Of a stretch of DNA of 64,000 nucleotides, positions 26,142 to 36,052 are shown piece after piece. The first letter of the stretch is position 1, and every line of letters starts with the position of its first letter. Position numbers and translations under genes: made by a program. This DNA comes from Paenalkalicoccus suaedae. Its GTDB lineage: Bacteria; Bacillota; Bacilli; Bacillales; Salisediminibacteriaceae. The stretch lies in NCBI RefSeq assembly GCF_006965545.2, contig NZ_CP041372.2, forward strand, positions 3,410,001 through 3,474,000. Direction: 5' to 3'. The notes under the pieces are model-generated. The model did not search any database, was not told the origin of the DNA, and saw only the letters and a program-made list of their open reading frames with translations.

Positions 26142-26816
26142 TTATTCCACTACCTGCACGATCTCCTTCATATCCAACCGTTCCTTCGCACGCTCCGGAT
26201 TCTTCTCTCGGTAGCCAAACGCGGCCATAACAGAGACACCAAACTCCTCTGTATCGAGCAGTCCTTCCTCCGATAAGATCTCGGTTACCTTCTCTAAGTT
26301 AAACCCTTCTATTGGACACGAATCGATGCCTATCATCGCAGCGGAAGTCATCATGTTCGCTAGAGCGATATACGTTTGTTTGCTCGCCCAGTCAAAGAGC
26401 GCACGATCGCTTTCATACAGGTTCAGATCGACCTTCTGGAAGTTCTCATAGGCTCTCGTGATGTCATCCACCATGGACTCGGGCACGCTCTTCTTATTCT
26501 TAAGCAAGTCTTGTACATAATCAGAGGTAGCCGTTAATCCTTTGCGAGCAAGGATGATCACGACATGACTAGCCGTCGGAAACTGTCCCTGCGCACCAAA
26601 GCTTACCTCCCGGATCTTCTCGCGTAGCTCCATATTTTGCACGACTAAAAATTTCCACGGCTCGTATCCCACAGAGCTTGGCGATAGTCTAGCAGTCTCT
26701 AAGATCATATTAAAGTCGTCTTCAGAGATTTTCTTGCTTGCATCAAAGCTCTTAGTCGCGTGACGAAAATGAAATGCATCTAGGATTTGTTGTTTGGTTG
26801 TTTCTACGTTGCTCAT
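26142..26816 (-). CDS. yfkO: NAD(P)H-dependent FMN oxidoreductase, nitroreductase family (YfkO-like)
   Basis: The 224-residue flavoenzyme has the nitroreductase signature: [11 protein letters not shown] near the N-terminus (FMN phosphate contacts), [18 protein letters not shown], and the C-terminal [18 protein letters not shown]. Members reduce nitro compounds and quinones using NAD(P)H and act as dimers in the cytosol. The sequence closely follows what I recall of B. subtilis YfkO. Monocistronic, with a strong terminator. Confidence 0.88.
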   Translation of the reverse strand: MSNVETTKQQILDAFHFRHATKSFDASKKISEDDFNMILETARLSPSSVGYEPWKFLVVQNMELREKIREVSFGAQGQFPTASHVVIILARKGLTATSDYVQDLLKNKKSVPESMVDDITRAYENFQKVDLNLYESDRALFDWASKQTYIALANMMTSAAMIGIDSCPIEGFNLEKVTEILSEEGLLDTEEFGVSVMAAFGYREKNPERAKERLDMKEIVQVVE

Positions 26817-26962
26817 TTATGAAAACCTCACTTTTTATATTAATAGATTGGTTTGCTATGTGTCATTTTATCATTCGACTAATACGCCGAGTCAACTAAT
26901 TAGGTGCCACCACCTACGCGACGACAAAACAAAAAGCCCCCTCACCAACAGGTCAGAGAGCT

Positions 26963-27460
26963 CTACTCATTACTTACCTCAATATTTAACTTACGCCTTC
27001 TTGTCACATAAAACGCATACAACTCACACAGTTGCTTTAGCTCGTCGCTTTCTAAAGCCTCCAAATGACCGATCTCTCTTTGCTTTATCTTCCCGTTCCC
27101 CACCTCCACGATATCGACGATCTCCGCCATCACCATAGAAAATAGCCCTTCATAAACTGCTGATTCAGATGTAAGTACTCTCATCCTAGAATGTGCGATT
27201 CGTCTAATATCTTGATAAAAAGCTCCTTCCCGAGCTTCATCATAACGATAAATTTCATGGTCTATATCAGCCTGAGGAGTATGAATGTCAAACTCTAGTC
27301 GAAAGCAGCGCTTAAGCTTGTTTTCTAGCTTTATAGACTGCTCTAACGATTTGAAGTCTATGTCGATCTCCTCATTCTCACGCTCAAAGATCTCATACTC
27401 CTCTAGCTCAAACACTCCAACAGTATCGATCCGACGCAGGTCGTGCATACTCGATTGCAC
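26963..27460 (-). pseudogene. C-terminal part of a frameshifted gene, left flanking copy
   Basis: A 165-residue frame (GTG start at 27460) reads VGVFELEEYEIFE to YAFYVTRRRKLNIE. It is acidic and soluble and belongs to no family I recognise. Its upstream neighbour (27403-27663) overlaps it in another frame, and the second, decayed copy at 31890-32369 places the same two segments in one order, so the ancestral gene was probably a single protein of about 240 residues broken by a frameshift near 27470. It might still be translated as a separate protein. Confidence 0.55.
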
Positions 27461-27663
27461 CGACTAGCTGACACTTTAAAGTGAGAGTGAACGTTACGCG
27501 GACGAACATGTTCTTTACTAGTCGTGTACCAACCCGTCTCCTCGCCAATCGCATACGCAATCGCCGCCGCCCACAACTTTTTACTCCCACACTGCTCATC
27601 ATCCATCTGATCAATCAGCAGATGCATCGCATCCCGATAACGTTCAAGCCCATGCTTCGTCAC
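27403..27663 (-). pseudogene. N-terminal part of the frameshifted gene, left flanking copy
   Basis: From GTG 27663 the frame encodes 86 residues starting TKHGLERYRDAMHLLIDQMD and KKLWAAAIAYAIGEETGWY. The duplicate at 32055-32369 has the equivalent MTRFGLYVYQDEMRLSIDQID. Upstream, this copy has lost one G relative to the duplicate (TTGCATAAG versus TTGGCATAAG) and carries a TAG where the other has CAG. A CTCCTTTCACG/CGTGAAAGGAG inverted repeat with TATACT between the arms (27726-27770) may be its old promoter/operator. Confidence 0.55.
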
Positions 27664-27845
27664 AAATTTATTAATCTACCTTCTCACTCTCTTATGCAAT
27701 TCCTCTGTTCAAAAACCACAGCAATAACTCCTTTCACGAGATAAGAATAGTATACTCCCGTGAAAGGAGTCATTGGTCTTATAATAAGACAGCAAGATTA
27801 CCCCATGTACATTTACATAATTAGAAAATAGATAGGCACTCGAAA

Positions 27846-28430
27846 CTACTGTTTAATGCTTTTAATTTTTTTCTCGATTAGAGAATTGAGTGTCTTTACT
27901 TTCGCCCTTGTATTAATGTGAAACTGCATTAAAATAGAACTAGTTATAAAAATGATGCTCCATATTATCAAAACTCTGCTTCCAAAGTCATTTACCAGCT
28001 CATTTACCAACGCTACTGATTGATCTAAATTCTTTGTGACTTCAATGTCTATATTTACATGCCCAGAAATTAAAGGTGTGAAGACAGCTAATGTTAACGA
28101 CACTATCGATGTTAATAAAACCATCATATATGATGAAACCAGTTTACCACTAATTTTATAAATCTTTGAAAAAGAATCATAGTAATCTCTTATTTCTTCC
28201 ATTTCATATAAATTTAAATTAGTTTGTAAAAATTCTTTGAAAAATATATCTTTATTTATATCAGTTTTAAAAAGGGCTTTACGTTCACCTTTTAATCGAT
28301 AGTTAATTAATTTATATCTCTCATTAGCTATCTTTCGCAATTTTCTGTATATCTTAGCTCGACTGTATGATCCTTGAATAACCTTGTGCTTATACGATGG
28401 ACTCAATTTTAAACTATCAGTTTCACTCAT
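27846..28430 (-). CDS. Two-TM membrane protein of the helicase module (possible effector)
   Basis: The 194-residue product has a basic, helical cytosolic N-terminal half (about 1-95), two transmembrane helices (about 98-118 and 153-172) and a basic helical C-tail. This layout resembles two-TM effector proteins such as the SLATT group found in defence loci, but I see no diagnostic motif and the resemblance is topological. It follows the helicase gene by 64 bp in the same direction and shares its AT-rich composition. Start is ATG 28430; the nearest Shine-Dalgarno-like AAGGA is rather far. Function unknown. Confidence 0.7.
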   Translation of the reverse strand: MSETDSLKLSPSYKHKVIQGSYSRAKIYRKLRKIANERYKLINYRLKGERKALFKTDINKDIFFKEFLQTNLNLYEMEEIRDYYDSFSKIYKISGKLVSSYMMVLLTSIVSLTLAVFTPLISGHVNIDIEVTKNLDQSVALVNELVNDFGSRVLIIWSIIFITSSILMQFHINTRAKVKTLNSLIEKKIKSIKQ

Positions 28431-28494
28431 TATAATGCAATCTCAATCCTTTCTTATAATTATGTTGTCGTGTTAGGTTACTTCGGGAAGGATT

Positions 28495-31400
28495 TTAAAC
28501 CTTTAACAAATTGTCTTCACTAGTTAGAGACTCTCTTTTACTCTCCACTACCTCCGCATGCTCAGCAATCACTCGATAAAATTCTTTATTCTCAAACCTC
28601 TCATAATCCCCGACTAAATGAAATTCTTTTTTAGCTCTCGTTACCGCCACATTCAGAATATTTACTGAAGAACAAGACCAGTTTGCTGCTCCGTCCGTAT
28701 TCTCATCTGTGCCAGTTATGAAGTAAACGATATCTGCTTCTTTACCTTGGAATGTGTGAACGGTTCCGACTGACTTAGCGATCCAGAATTCTATGCTTTT
28801 TTTCATGTTTTCTTCGGAGTCCTTAAATAACTCCTTCAGTCTTGCTTTCACTATCTTAATCGTTTCAAATTTTACAGCTGTAAATGGAGAAATAACATAA
28901 ATGTTTGGAAATTTATCTTCCTTGCAGACTGGCGCACCAGCTTCAGTAAATGCTTCTACTATTTTTTGCGCGACGTAATTTGCTTGTTCTTCTACAAACT
29001 GAGCATTTTTAGCTTTTCCAACACAATTTATCCAGCTTGTCACTCCAGCTTCGCTATTTGTTAGCACCATTTTATTCTCATATGCCATCTTATTTGCAAT
29101 AGAGAACATTGGATCTAAACAACGTCGATGCACCCATAGCGGCATACCAATCCATAGATCTGCTGCCTTTTTATACATGCCATAAGGGTTTGCTTCGTCG
29201 GCTAATGTTTGCACAGATGCCTTTGATCCAACATACCTTTCATCTATTTCAAAATGCGCTCGAATATCCTCAATCTGTACCTCGTCCATCGTGACAACCG
29301 GTTCAATTTGAACGGGATCTCCGACAGCGATGACGCGTCCCGCTCGCATGACTGCACCCACTGCTTGTTGAGGGCTAGCTTGTCCAGCTTCATCTATGAA
29401 TAAGTAGTCAATTGGCTTCCCTTCAATTCCCTTATACATTCTTTGTATACTTGCAAACGTTGAGCTTATAACAGGAGTTACGAGGTGTAAGATATCCCAC
29501 ATATTAGCTAAAAAAGCTCTGTTTTCAGGAATATTAACATTCAAGTTTTTACGATTCCTAATCGTGTCAATGGCACTAAAAATGGGTCCTTTTGATAAAA
29601 GAATAGCTATCTTGTGAACTTTTACAGCTTTAATGAAAAGTAATCCTCTTAAATAATTCAATTCATCGCTAATCCACGGCGACTCCTTTTGTCTTGTATC
29701 ATATGCACTTGGAGTTTCTTCCCAAAATGCATCGTTGGGAAAGGCAACCTTTTCCCTACTTAGCTTGGCTAGTTCACTCTCATAACTTTTAAATTTTTGT
29801 CTTTGCACATTTAATAAGATCTGTAGATGAGCTTCTTTGCCTTCTAGAGAATGCAATTCTTTGCCTGAGTCTGTCACTTGCTGAACAAAAATTTGTTTTT
29901 TGATAAGAAGATCATCGAGTGCTTTATTCTTTAACTTCAACGCCCTCTTCCACCAGGTTTGAGCGGGAGCTTGTTTGATTTGTTCATTTAATTCTAAGAG
30001 CTTTCTTTCAAAAGTTCTCAACTCTTCTACAACTGTCTTCTTTTCTTCAACAAGTCCTTGCTGGTCCTTCTCTAGCTGTTCAATAGACATAGATAAGTCA
30101 GCGTTATTATGGTGCGTTTCATTAAACTGCTCTAACTTTGTTTTATGAACGTGAATCTGATTACGTACTACATTAAACTCCTTAACTGCATCATTCCAAT
30201 CCTCAACTGAAGCATTCTCACTATCTAATAATGCCTTAAGTGAAGATGGGTTTTGTTTATCTCCTATAGCATTAGCAAAGTCGTCTATATTTTTAGATCT
30301 ACCTAGCTTCGCTGCAAATACTCCCCACGCCTTCTTACTATCTAATAATGATTCCGCTGTAGCTGTAAACATATTAATCTGTTTCACTTCTTCTATGTAT
30401 CGTTTCTCAAACTCATGAAGTTTATCTTCGTCTTTCTTCCACCCGCCTATTTGAGTAAGCATGGGTAGCTCTAATGAAATATTCTCAACCGCCCCATTAT
30501 TACTAGATGCAACTACCATATTGAATGCTGCAACATTTTGATGAAGTGAATACATGGATCGTTTGTTAGGTCCTAACCCCCTTGTTTCTCCCACTTTTGT
30601 AAACATATTAAGGGGATGAGAAAAGGAAATCATCGCCTCGGCACGCTGTACATAAAGATCTGCAAAAATATCTTTTAGCAAAGTAGTTTTTCCTGTTCCT
30701 GGAGGGCCGTTAACGGAACTAATAGGTAGTTTTTTATCTAATACTGTGTTTACAGCAACCTGTTGCATAAGAGAGAGTTTATGGGCAACAGGTGAAGGCC
30801 AACGCCCATTGGGAATTAACGCTGGTCGAGTGATTTCTTCGATAAATGATCTATTTTCATCGATATCAATGCGATTATTTGAGCTATTGCCTGTTAAATA
30901 GGATTGGAGTGGCTCTTGATTGACCTTGGTCATTGCCTGTTCAAGATCATCTAAATAAAAGCTATTAAAATAATCAATTGGTTGTTGCTGATTTTTTCTT
31001 ATAATAACGTATTCCAAGTAGTTACATTTCTCCAGTTGGGGCATGACAAAGAAATACCTTGCAAAAAGTACATCAATTTTATTCATCGTTTCATTGGTAA
31101 CACCATCTAATAATAGCTCCTTCAATCCTTCTTCAAAGTTATTGAGGGCTTCTTTAAACTCATTTGCTAAAGAGTCATAAACTACATCTGCTTGATTGAT
31201 TTTGGTGATGAAAAATAGGGAGAATGGGACAAAGAGTGAATCGGCTATGTACTGACCTTTTTGATCCACGGAAAACGTTAAACTAAAAAGCTCTTCGATA
31301 CCTCTGTTAATAAGCTTTTCTTCATCACCAAGCTTCGTCTTTATTAACTCAATCAAACGGAATTCTTTAAAAATGTGTCTATAATAGCGATAAGAGATTT

Positions 31401-31593
31401 CTTTTTTTGATTCATGTAACTCCGCAGGTTGCCATGTTTGTTCGTTCTCATATAATCTCCGAAGTTTATTTCTGCTTGTGTTGTCTGTAAAAATCTCTTT
31501 AGACCAAGTCCCTTTCTTCTTTGGTACAATTGGCGTGTGTAATGATTCAATGAAATGCCAAGCTTTTAATATATTTACGTTTAATTCAGACAT
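28495..31593 (-). CDS. Large superfamily 1 helicase (DNA2/NAM7/Upf1-like, AAA_11/AAA_12) with coiled-coil insert
   Basis: The 1032-residue protein has all core SF1B-like motifs: Walker A GPPGTGKTT (about 296-304), Walker B LFIDEAGQA (Asp734, Glu735), motif III AVGDPVQIEP, motif IV YVISPFTAVK, motif V GTVHTFQGKEAD, and motif VI NVAVTRAKK with its arginine finger. About 270 N-terminal residues match nothing I know. Residues about 480-640 are Glu/Lys/Gln-rich coiled coil between motifs I and II. Such large solitary helicases are frequent in bacterial defence islands and may act on DNA or RNA. AAAGGAG precedes ATG 31593. It forms a two-gene unit with the two-TM gene and is clearly more AT-rich than the surroundings. 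Confidence 0.9.
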   Translation of the reverse strand: MSELNVNILKAWHFIESLHTPIVPKKKGTWSKEIFTDNTSRNKLRRLYENEQTWQPAELHESKKEISYRYYRHIFKEFRLIELIKTKLGDEEKLINRGIEELFSLTFSVDQKGQYIADSLFVPFSLFFITKINQADVVYDSLANEFKEALNNFEEGLKELLLDGVTNETMNKIDVLFARYFFVMPQLEKCNYLEYVIIRKNQQQPIDYFNSFYLDDLEQAMTKVNQEPLQSYLTGNSSNNRIDIDENRSFIEEITRPALIPNGRWPSPVAHKLSLMQQVAVNTVLDKKLPISSVNGPPGTGKTTLLKDIFADLYVQRAEAMISFSHPLNMFTKVGETRGLGPNKRSMYSLHQNVAAFNMVVASSNNGAVENISLELPMLTQIGGWKKDEDKLHEFEKRYIEEVKQINMFTATAESLLDSKKAWGVFAAKLGRSKNIDDFANAIGDKQNPSSLKALLDSENASVEDWNDAVKEFNVVRNQIHVHKTKLEQFNETHHNNADLSMSIEQLEKDQQGLVEEKKTVVEELRTFERKLLELNEQIKQAPAQTWWKRALKLKNKALDDLLIKKQIFVQQVTDSGKELHSLEGKEAHLQILLNVQRQKFKSYESELAKLSREKVAFPNDAFWEETPSAYDTRQKESPWISDELNYLRGLLFIKAVKVHKIAILLSKGPIFSAIDTIRNRKNLNVNIPENRAFLANMWDILHLVTPVISSTFASIQRMYKGIEGKPIDYLFIDEAGQASPQQAVGAVMRAGRVIAVGDPVQIEPVVTMDEVQIEDIRAHFEIDERYVGSKASVQTLADEANPYGMYKKAADLWIGMPLWVHRRCLDPMFSIANKMAYENKMVLTNSEAGVTSWINCVGKAKNAQFVEEQANYVAQKIVEAFTEAGAPVCKEDKFPNIYVISPFTAVKFETIKIVKARLKELFKDSEENMKKSIEFWIAKSVGTVHTFQGKEADIVYFITGTDENTDGAANWSCSSVNILNVAVTRAKKEFHLVGDYERFENKEFYRVIAEHAEVVESKRESLTSEDNLLKV

Positions 31594-31889
31594 ATAACGT
31601 CTCCTTTATATCATTAGAATTATTAATTGATTAGTAGTAATAGTTTCGTGTGTATCTATTATTTATTATAGACTAATAGACTTACTAATTGTTAATTTTA
31701 ATACAATATATAATATTAATGACCTAATCTAGCGTCATAGCTACTAGCCTATTTATCTGTGAAGCCTTCATTCTTGCTCAACTTATAAAAAATCTGCTAA
31801 GACTTAAACATTCACGTTTATTAACCCATAATAAAAAGCCTCCTGGCCAATTGGCAAAGAAGACTTCATGCATTATGTGTATCTTTATT
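31594..31889. other. AT-rich promoter region of the helicase module
   Basis: The region is very AT-rich, with an imperfect palindrome around ATTAGTAAGTCTATTAGTC (about 31660-31690, reading the minus strand) and a hairpin AAGCCTCCTGGCC/GGCAAAG near 31835-31865 equivalent to the one after the left flanking copy. I see no gene. Confidence 0.45.
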
Positions 31890-32369
31890 TTACTCACGCT
31901 TTCTTGTCACATAGAACGTATACAAATCACAGAAATGTTGTATCTCCTCATCATGTAGAGTTTCTAACTGAACGACCTCTCTCTGCTTTAGCTTAACGAT
32001 TTCTAGCTCAAACACTCCGACTATCGGTACAACTTAGTTCATTCACAAGTGATGTCATACGACTAGATGGTATACGAAGGTGAGAGTAAACATGGCTCGG
32101 ACGGACTTTTTTACAAGTAGCATACTAGCCGATCTCCCCCTAATTGTATAAACAATCGCCATCGCCCTGAGCTTCTCGTTAATACAGTAATCACCGTCAA
32201 TCTGATCAATCGACAGACGCATTTCATCCTGATAAACATAAAGCCCAAACCTCGTCATATAAAGATTAACCTGCCTACTCACTCCCTTATGCCAATTCTT
32301 CTGCTGAGAAACCAAAATAAAAACTCTTTGCACGAGATATGAATAATACAATCCTAGGAAGGGAGTCAT
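31890..32369 (-). pseudogene. Decayed right flanking copy of the frameshifted gene
   Basis: It is clearly related to 26963-27663 and in the same orientation. Relative to that copy it lacks about 260 bp in the middle (FELE joins directly to IVKLKQRE), has a one-base deletion where the left copy reads GAEETGW-like, and a TAG in place of Trp. The terminal ends (FYVTRKRE; MTRFGLYVYQDEM) are recognisable. With the left copy it forms imperfect direct repeats about 4 kb apart bracketing the helicase module. Confidence 0.75.
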
Positions 32370-32629
32370 TGATTTTGTAATAAGATAGCAAGATTATCCG
32401 ACCTTAATTACATAATTCGACAAGTGACTGGCACCGTGAATTTTCTTTATATCTGCACAGTACTTCTCTGAGAAGCGATCAAAATGAAGTGGTCAAAAGC
32501 CATCAAAATGATCCGATAGATTTTTTCGATAACATCTGAAAACTTTTTCATCATCCATTCCACTTACCATCTATTTTACTGAAAAGTTATTCAAAGAAAT
32601 AGAGTTTTATAGTTTTCTAAACAACAAGA

Positions 32630-32655
32630 AAAGCCACCGCTATGCGGTGGCTAAA
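32630..32655 (-). terminator. Terminator of the S-layer-like gene
   Basis: AGCCACCGC pairs with GCGGTGGCT across three bases; on the minus strand TTTTC follows. Confidence 0.85.
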
Positions 32656-32675
32656 GGTTAAAGAGAATTAACGAT

Positions 32676-35528
32676 TTATGGTAGATCTACAGAGACTGTA
32701 GTTGTAGCAAATACGCCTCTAGAAGATCCATCGTTGTTAAGACGAGTTAAGCGAAGAACAACAGTTCCTTCTTCACCAGCGTCTGCAACAAGAGCAAAGT
32801 TATCTCTATCAGTTGCTTCACCATCTACTGGATCAACTTCGATAAATTCTGCTCCAGAAACGTCAGTAGAAATAGCATCAAATCTACCTACAAGTACTCT
32901 TTGAGTATCATCTGCTTCAGAAACTAATTCTACAACTAGACGTCCATCTCCATCAACAGTGTAAGTTGGTTCAGAGTCTCCACGTACTCCAGAGTATGCT
33001 ACAGAGCCAACGATATCAGCAAATGATAGACCTGTAAGCTCATCTACTAACTCTAAGTTAGAAGCAAACGTAAAGCCAGTGATTGCTGGAGTAGTATTAA
33101 CTACTGTTACAGCAGTTTGGTAACGAGTAATTGCACCTTCTGTAATTCGGATGTTTGCTGTTCCAGCTTGAGTTCCAGCAGTCACAGTGAATTCTCCGTC
33201 TGCATTACCGGCAGATACAGTTGCAGCACTTGTGTTCGAAGAAGAAATAGCGAATTGAGGGTTAGCATCAAAGTCAAATCCACCAATCTTCAATCCAGCA
33301 GCGTTGTATTCGTTAAGAACAAGTGTAACAGTTTGATCTTCAGCAAAAGTATTAACATCTAGCTGAAGGTCTTCACTAGAATCATCTAGCTCAATACGGC
33401 GAGTTGCAACATCTGTATCTCCATCAACTAAAACATCAAGTGATAGAAGAACTTCTTCATCTAAATCGCCAGCTTCTACTAGTTCTAGAGTTCCAGAACC
33501 TTCGTTTGTTGCATCCGCTGCAACATTTACTGTAACAGTACCTTCGTTATTTGTAGTTGCATTAGCAGCAGTCAAAATAACGTCGTCATCAGCGTTTTCT
33601 ACGTCTGCGAATGACGCTTCAAAACCACTTACTGCATCGCCGAATTGGTCAGTAACTTCGATCATGAAGTTATCAGTTGCGCCAATTACTAGGCCAATGT
33701 TTTCTTTTTCAGTTGTAACAGAATCAACCATACGGTCTTCATCTGCAACTGTAAGATTTAGATCATATTCTACATCGTCCATTTCGATAGTAATGGTAAC
33801 ATTACCAGCAGATACAGGAACAATGTTTCCATCTTCGTCAACTAGAGCAACGTTAGGATTAGAAGTTGTAAATTCGAAATCTAATTCGTTTCCAGCAGCT
33901 TCAAACTCGCCACCATCTTCAAATTGACCAGCAATGTTTACGATTGAAACATTCTCATCAGATGTAGTCAATGTTCCACTTTGAAGTGTAACACCTGCTC
34001 CGAATACTACTTCAGCAGAATCAATTTGAGCTACAGTTGTTTCGAAGTCACGAACTTGTACTGTTTGAACAGCAGAAGTTATTGTTTCATCGTCTTTTGT
34101 AGCTGTTACTTGATAATCAAATGAAGTTAGTGTTCCTAAATCATCTGCTAGCTCACCAGTTTCGCTAGTATCGTTTCCACCTTCAAATACATCTTCAGAT
34201 GCTAGGAATTCTACATCGTAACCAGATGCTTCTAGGTATGCAACAGATAGCATTTCACCATTTGTAGTGAACTCAAGGAATTGCTCTTCAGTGTCGTTGT
34301 CGACAACTTCAGTAGTTCCTACTAGTTCTTCTACTTCGATTGCTACTACTTCGAATTCTACATCTTCAGTAACGTCGCCAACAGTAACACGTGCTACGTG
34401 CTCACCGATTGGTAGTTCACGGAACATAGCTTCAACCATTCCGTCTTCAACTTCAACGTCAACAGAAGCAGCTGCATCTGCATCAGTATCGCCATTAGCG
34501 AAGATTTCGATCATTCCTTCAGTTCCTTCTGCGTTACCACCAGTAACGTCAGCAGATACTGTAGTTACACCATTCATAGTCATTGCAGCTACGTTTACTA
34601 ATGCAAGAGCTGTGTAATCAAACTCAAGTTCAAAGCCATTAACTACTAAAGTACCAGCAAGTCCGTTTAGATCATCTTCAGCGTGCTCAACAGTGATAAC
34701 TGTACGATCTTCGCTTAAAGAGATGTCAGTTGCGGTTGGTACTACAACAGTTCCGTCAGCAAGAACTACGCTGATGTCAAGACGTCCAGCTGCTTCTTCT
34801 AATGTTACGCCTTCAGCTAAAGCTTCAGCTAAAGTGATGTCAAATTCAGTTGTGCTGTTAGCAGTAACGTTAGCTACTTCTAGAAGCTCAACTTCATCTT
34901 CCATGATCTCAGTGTTGTAAATGAATGCAGCACCTTGAGCACGAGTTACATCTTCTTGTGGTCCGAAGTTTCCGTTTGGAAGACCTTGAACGATTCCTAG
35001 AGAAGCAAGGATTGCAATATCGTCAGCTGCAAAGTAGTTTGCAGAAACGTCTGGGAATGTCATTCCTTCAGCATCCTCATCCATTTCAAGTCCGTAAGCA
35101 CGAACCATTAATGCAGCAAATTCACCACGAGTGATGTCTGCATTCGGACGGAAAGTTCCATCTGGATAACCGTTAAAGATTCCAGCTTCTACAGTTGCAG
35201 CTACAGCACCTTGGTACCATGCTCCGTCTACTAGGTCTGGGAATCCGTCAGCGTTTCCAGTAGTATCTAAATCTAAAATGTTAGCAAATACTGATGCCGC
35301 TTGAGCACGAGTGAAAGAAGCTCCTGGTTGGAAAGTTCCATCTGGGAAACCTTGGAAGTAACCTTGTGATACTACGTAGCTGATTGCATCTTGGTACCAT
35401 GCACCTTCTACTAGATCACTGAATTGTGATGTGTCTGCACTTGCTGCTGGAGCTACTGCTGTAGCTACTAGCGCTGTAGCAACTGATGTTGCTAAAAACT
35501 TACGGTAAGACTTTGGTTGATAAGCCAT
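32676..35528 (-). CDS. Major S-layer-like protein with three SLH domains
   Basis: The 950-residue exported protein has a signal peptide (about 1-31, ending ASA), three SLH repeats (about 33-200: GFPDGTF, GYPDGTF and GLPNGNF) and a long beta-rich region with Big_2-like modules (for example the NPNVALVDEDGNIVPVSAGN segment). The size, single SLH trimer at the N-terminus and acidic composition match self-assembling S-layer subunits anchored to wall polymer. I count only five lysines in 950 residues, two of them in the signal peptide, and no cysteine. Codon use is strongly biased, consistent with high expression, as are the consensus promoter and AAAAGGAGG site upstream. Identity as the S-layer subunit is inference. 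Confidence 0.88.
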   Translation of the reverse strand: MAYQPKSYRKFLATSVATALVATAVAPAASADTSQFSDLVEGAWYQDAISYVVSQGYFQGFPDGTFQPGASFTRAQAASVFANILDLDTTGNADGFPDLVDGAWYQGAVAATVEAGIFNGYPDGTFRPNADITRGEFAALMVRAYGLEMDEDAEGMTFPDVSANYFAADDIAILASLGIVQGLPNGNFGPQEDVTRAQGAAFIYNTEIMEDEVELLEVANVTANSTTEFDITLAEALAEGVTLEEAAGRLDISVVLADGTVVVPTATDISLSEDRTVITVEHAEDDLNGLAGTLVVNGFELEFDYTALALVNVAAMTMNGVTTVSADVTGGNAEGTEGMIEIFANGDTDADAAASVDVEVEDGMVEAMFRELPIGEHVARVTVGDVTEDVEFEVVAIEVEELVGTTEVVDNDTEEQFLEFTTNGEMLSVAYLEASGYDVEFLASEDVFEGGNDTSETGELADDLGTLTSFDYQVTATKDDETITSAVQTVQVRDFETTVAQIDSAEVVFGAGVTLQSGTLTTSDENVSIVNIAGQFEDGGEFEAAGNELDFEFTTSNPNVALVDEDGNIVPVSAGNVTITIEMDDVEYDLNLTVADEDRMVDSVTTEKENIGLVIGATDNFMIEVTDQFGDAVSGFEASFADVENADDDVILTAANATTNNEGTVTVNVAADATNEGSGTLELVEAGDLDEEVLLSLDVLVDGDTDVATRRIELDDSSEDLQLDVNTFAEDQTVTLVLNEYNAAGLKIGGFDFDANPQFAISSSNTSAATVSAGNADGEFTVTAGTQAGTANIRITEGAITRYQTAVTVVNTTPAITGFTFASNLELVDELTGLSFADIVGSVAYSGVRGDSEPTYTVDGDGRLVVELVSEADDTQRVLVGRFDAISTDVSGAEFIEVDPVDGEATDRDNFALVADAGEEGTVVLRLTRLNNDGSSRGVFATTTVSVDLP

Positions 35529-35553
35529 GTTCGTAATTCCTCCTTTTAGTTAT

Positions 35554-35569
35554 GTACATTTAGATGTAC
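35554..35569 (-). promoter_or_regulatory. Leader hairpin before the S-layer-like gene
   Basis: GTACATTTAGATGTAC is an inverted repeat with a four-base loop just upstream of the ribosome binding site; a stabilising or regulatory 5'-UTR structure is possible. Confidence 0.5.
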
Positions 35570-35658
35570 GGGTTTGCTATTTCATGTAAGCTGTACCCCT
35601 TTTTAATAGAGATAAAGCCTCATAATCTAGCTTTGCCCAATATTAACCTGCAAGACTA

Positions 35659-35687
35659 AGTATAATTTCCACAAAAAGTCTTGTCAA
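35659..35687 (-). promoter_or_regulatory. Consensus sigma-A promoter of the S-layer-like gene
   Basis: On the minus strand TTGACA (35687-35682) and TATACT (35664-35659) are separated by exactly 17 bp, giving a leader of roughly 125 nt. It is the closest match to a vegetative promoter in the window. The rest of the 35529-36052 spacer is AT-rich and shows no other gene. Confidence 0.8.
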
Positions 35688-36052
35688 CCATTGTTATGCG
35701 TGAATTGACAACAAGATTGAGAGATTTCCATAGATTGCTGTGAGAGTCATGGGTTTATTAGGCAATTAATGTCTCAATTCTACACTAATTGGCAAAGTAT
35801 GCATAGAGATTTTACGATTTAATTGTGTAAAAATAGAGTTTTTCCTATAGCTTCTATATAATGCCTCTCGAAATCTTTCTTATTATCTCACTATTCTACA
35901 CAACTATTCGACAGACTTATTTTCATGGATTCATACTTTGTTACCATACTGTAATAATTTTCGCACAATTTATGTGGTAAGATTCTGTTTATGTTGCAAA
36001 AACGACACGGTTTTATCCAATAAACTAGTACATATCGCAGGGGGAATTTAGC

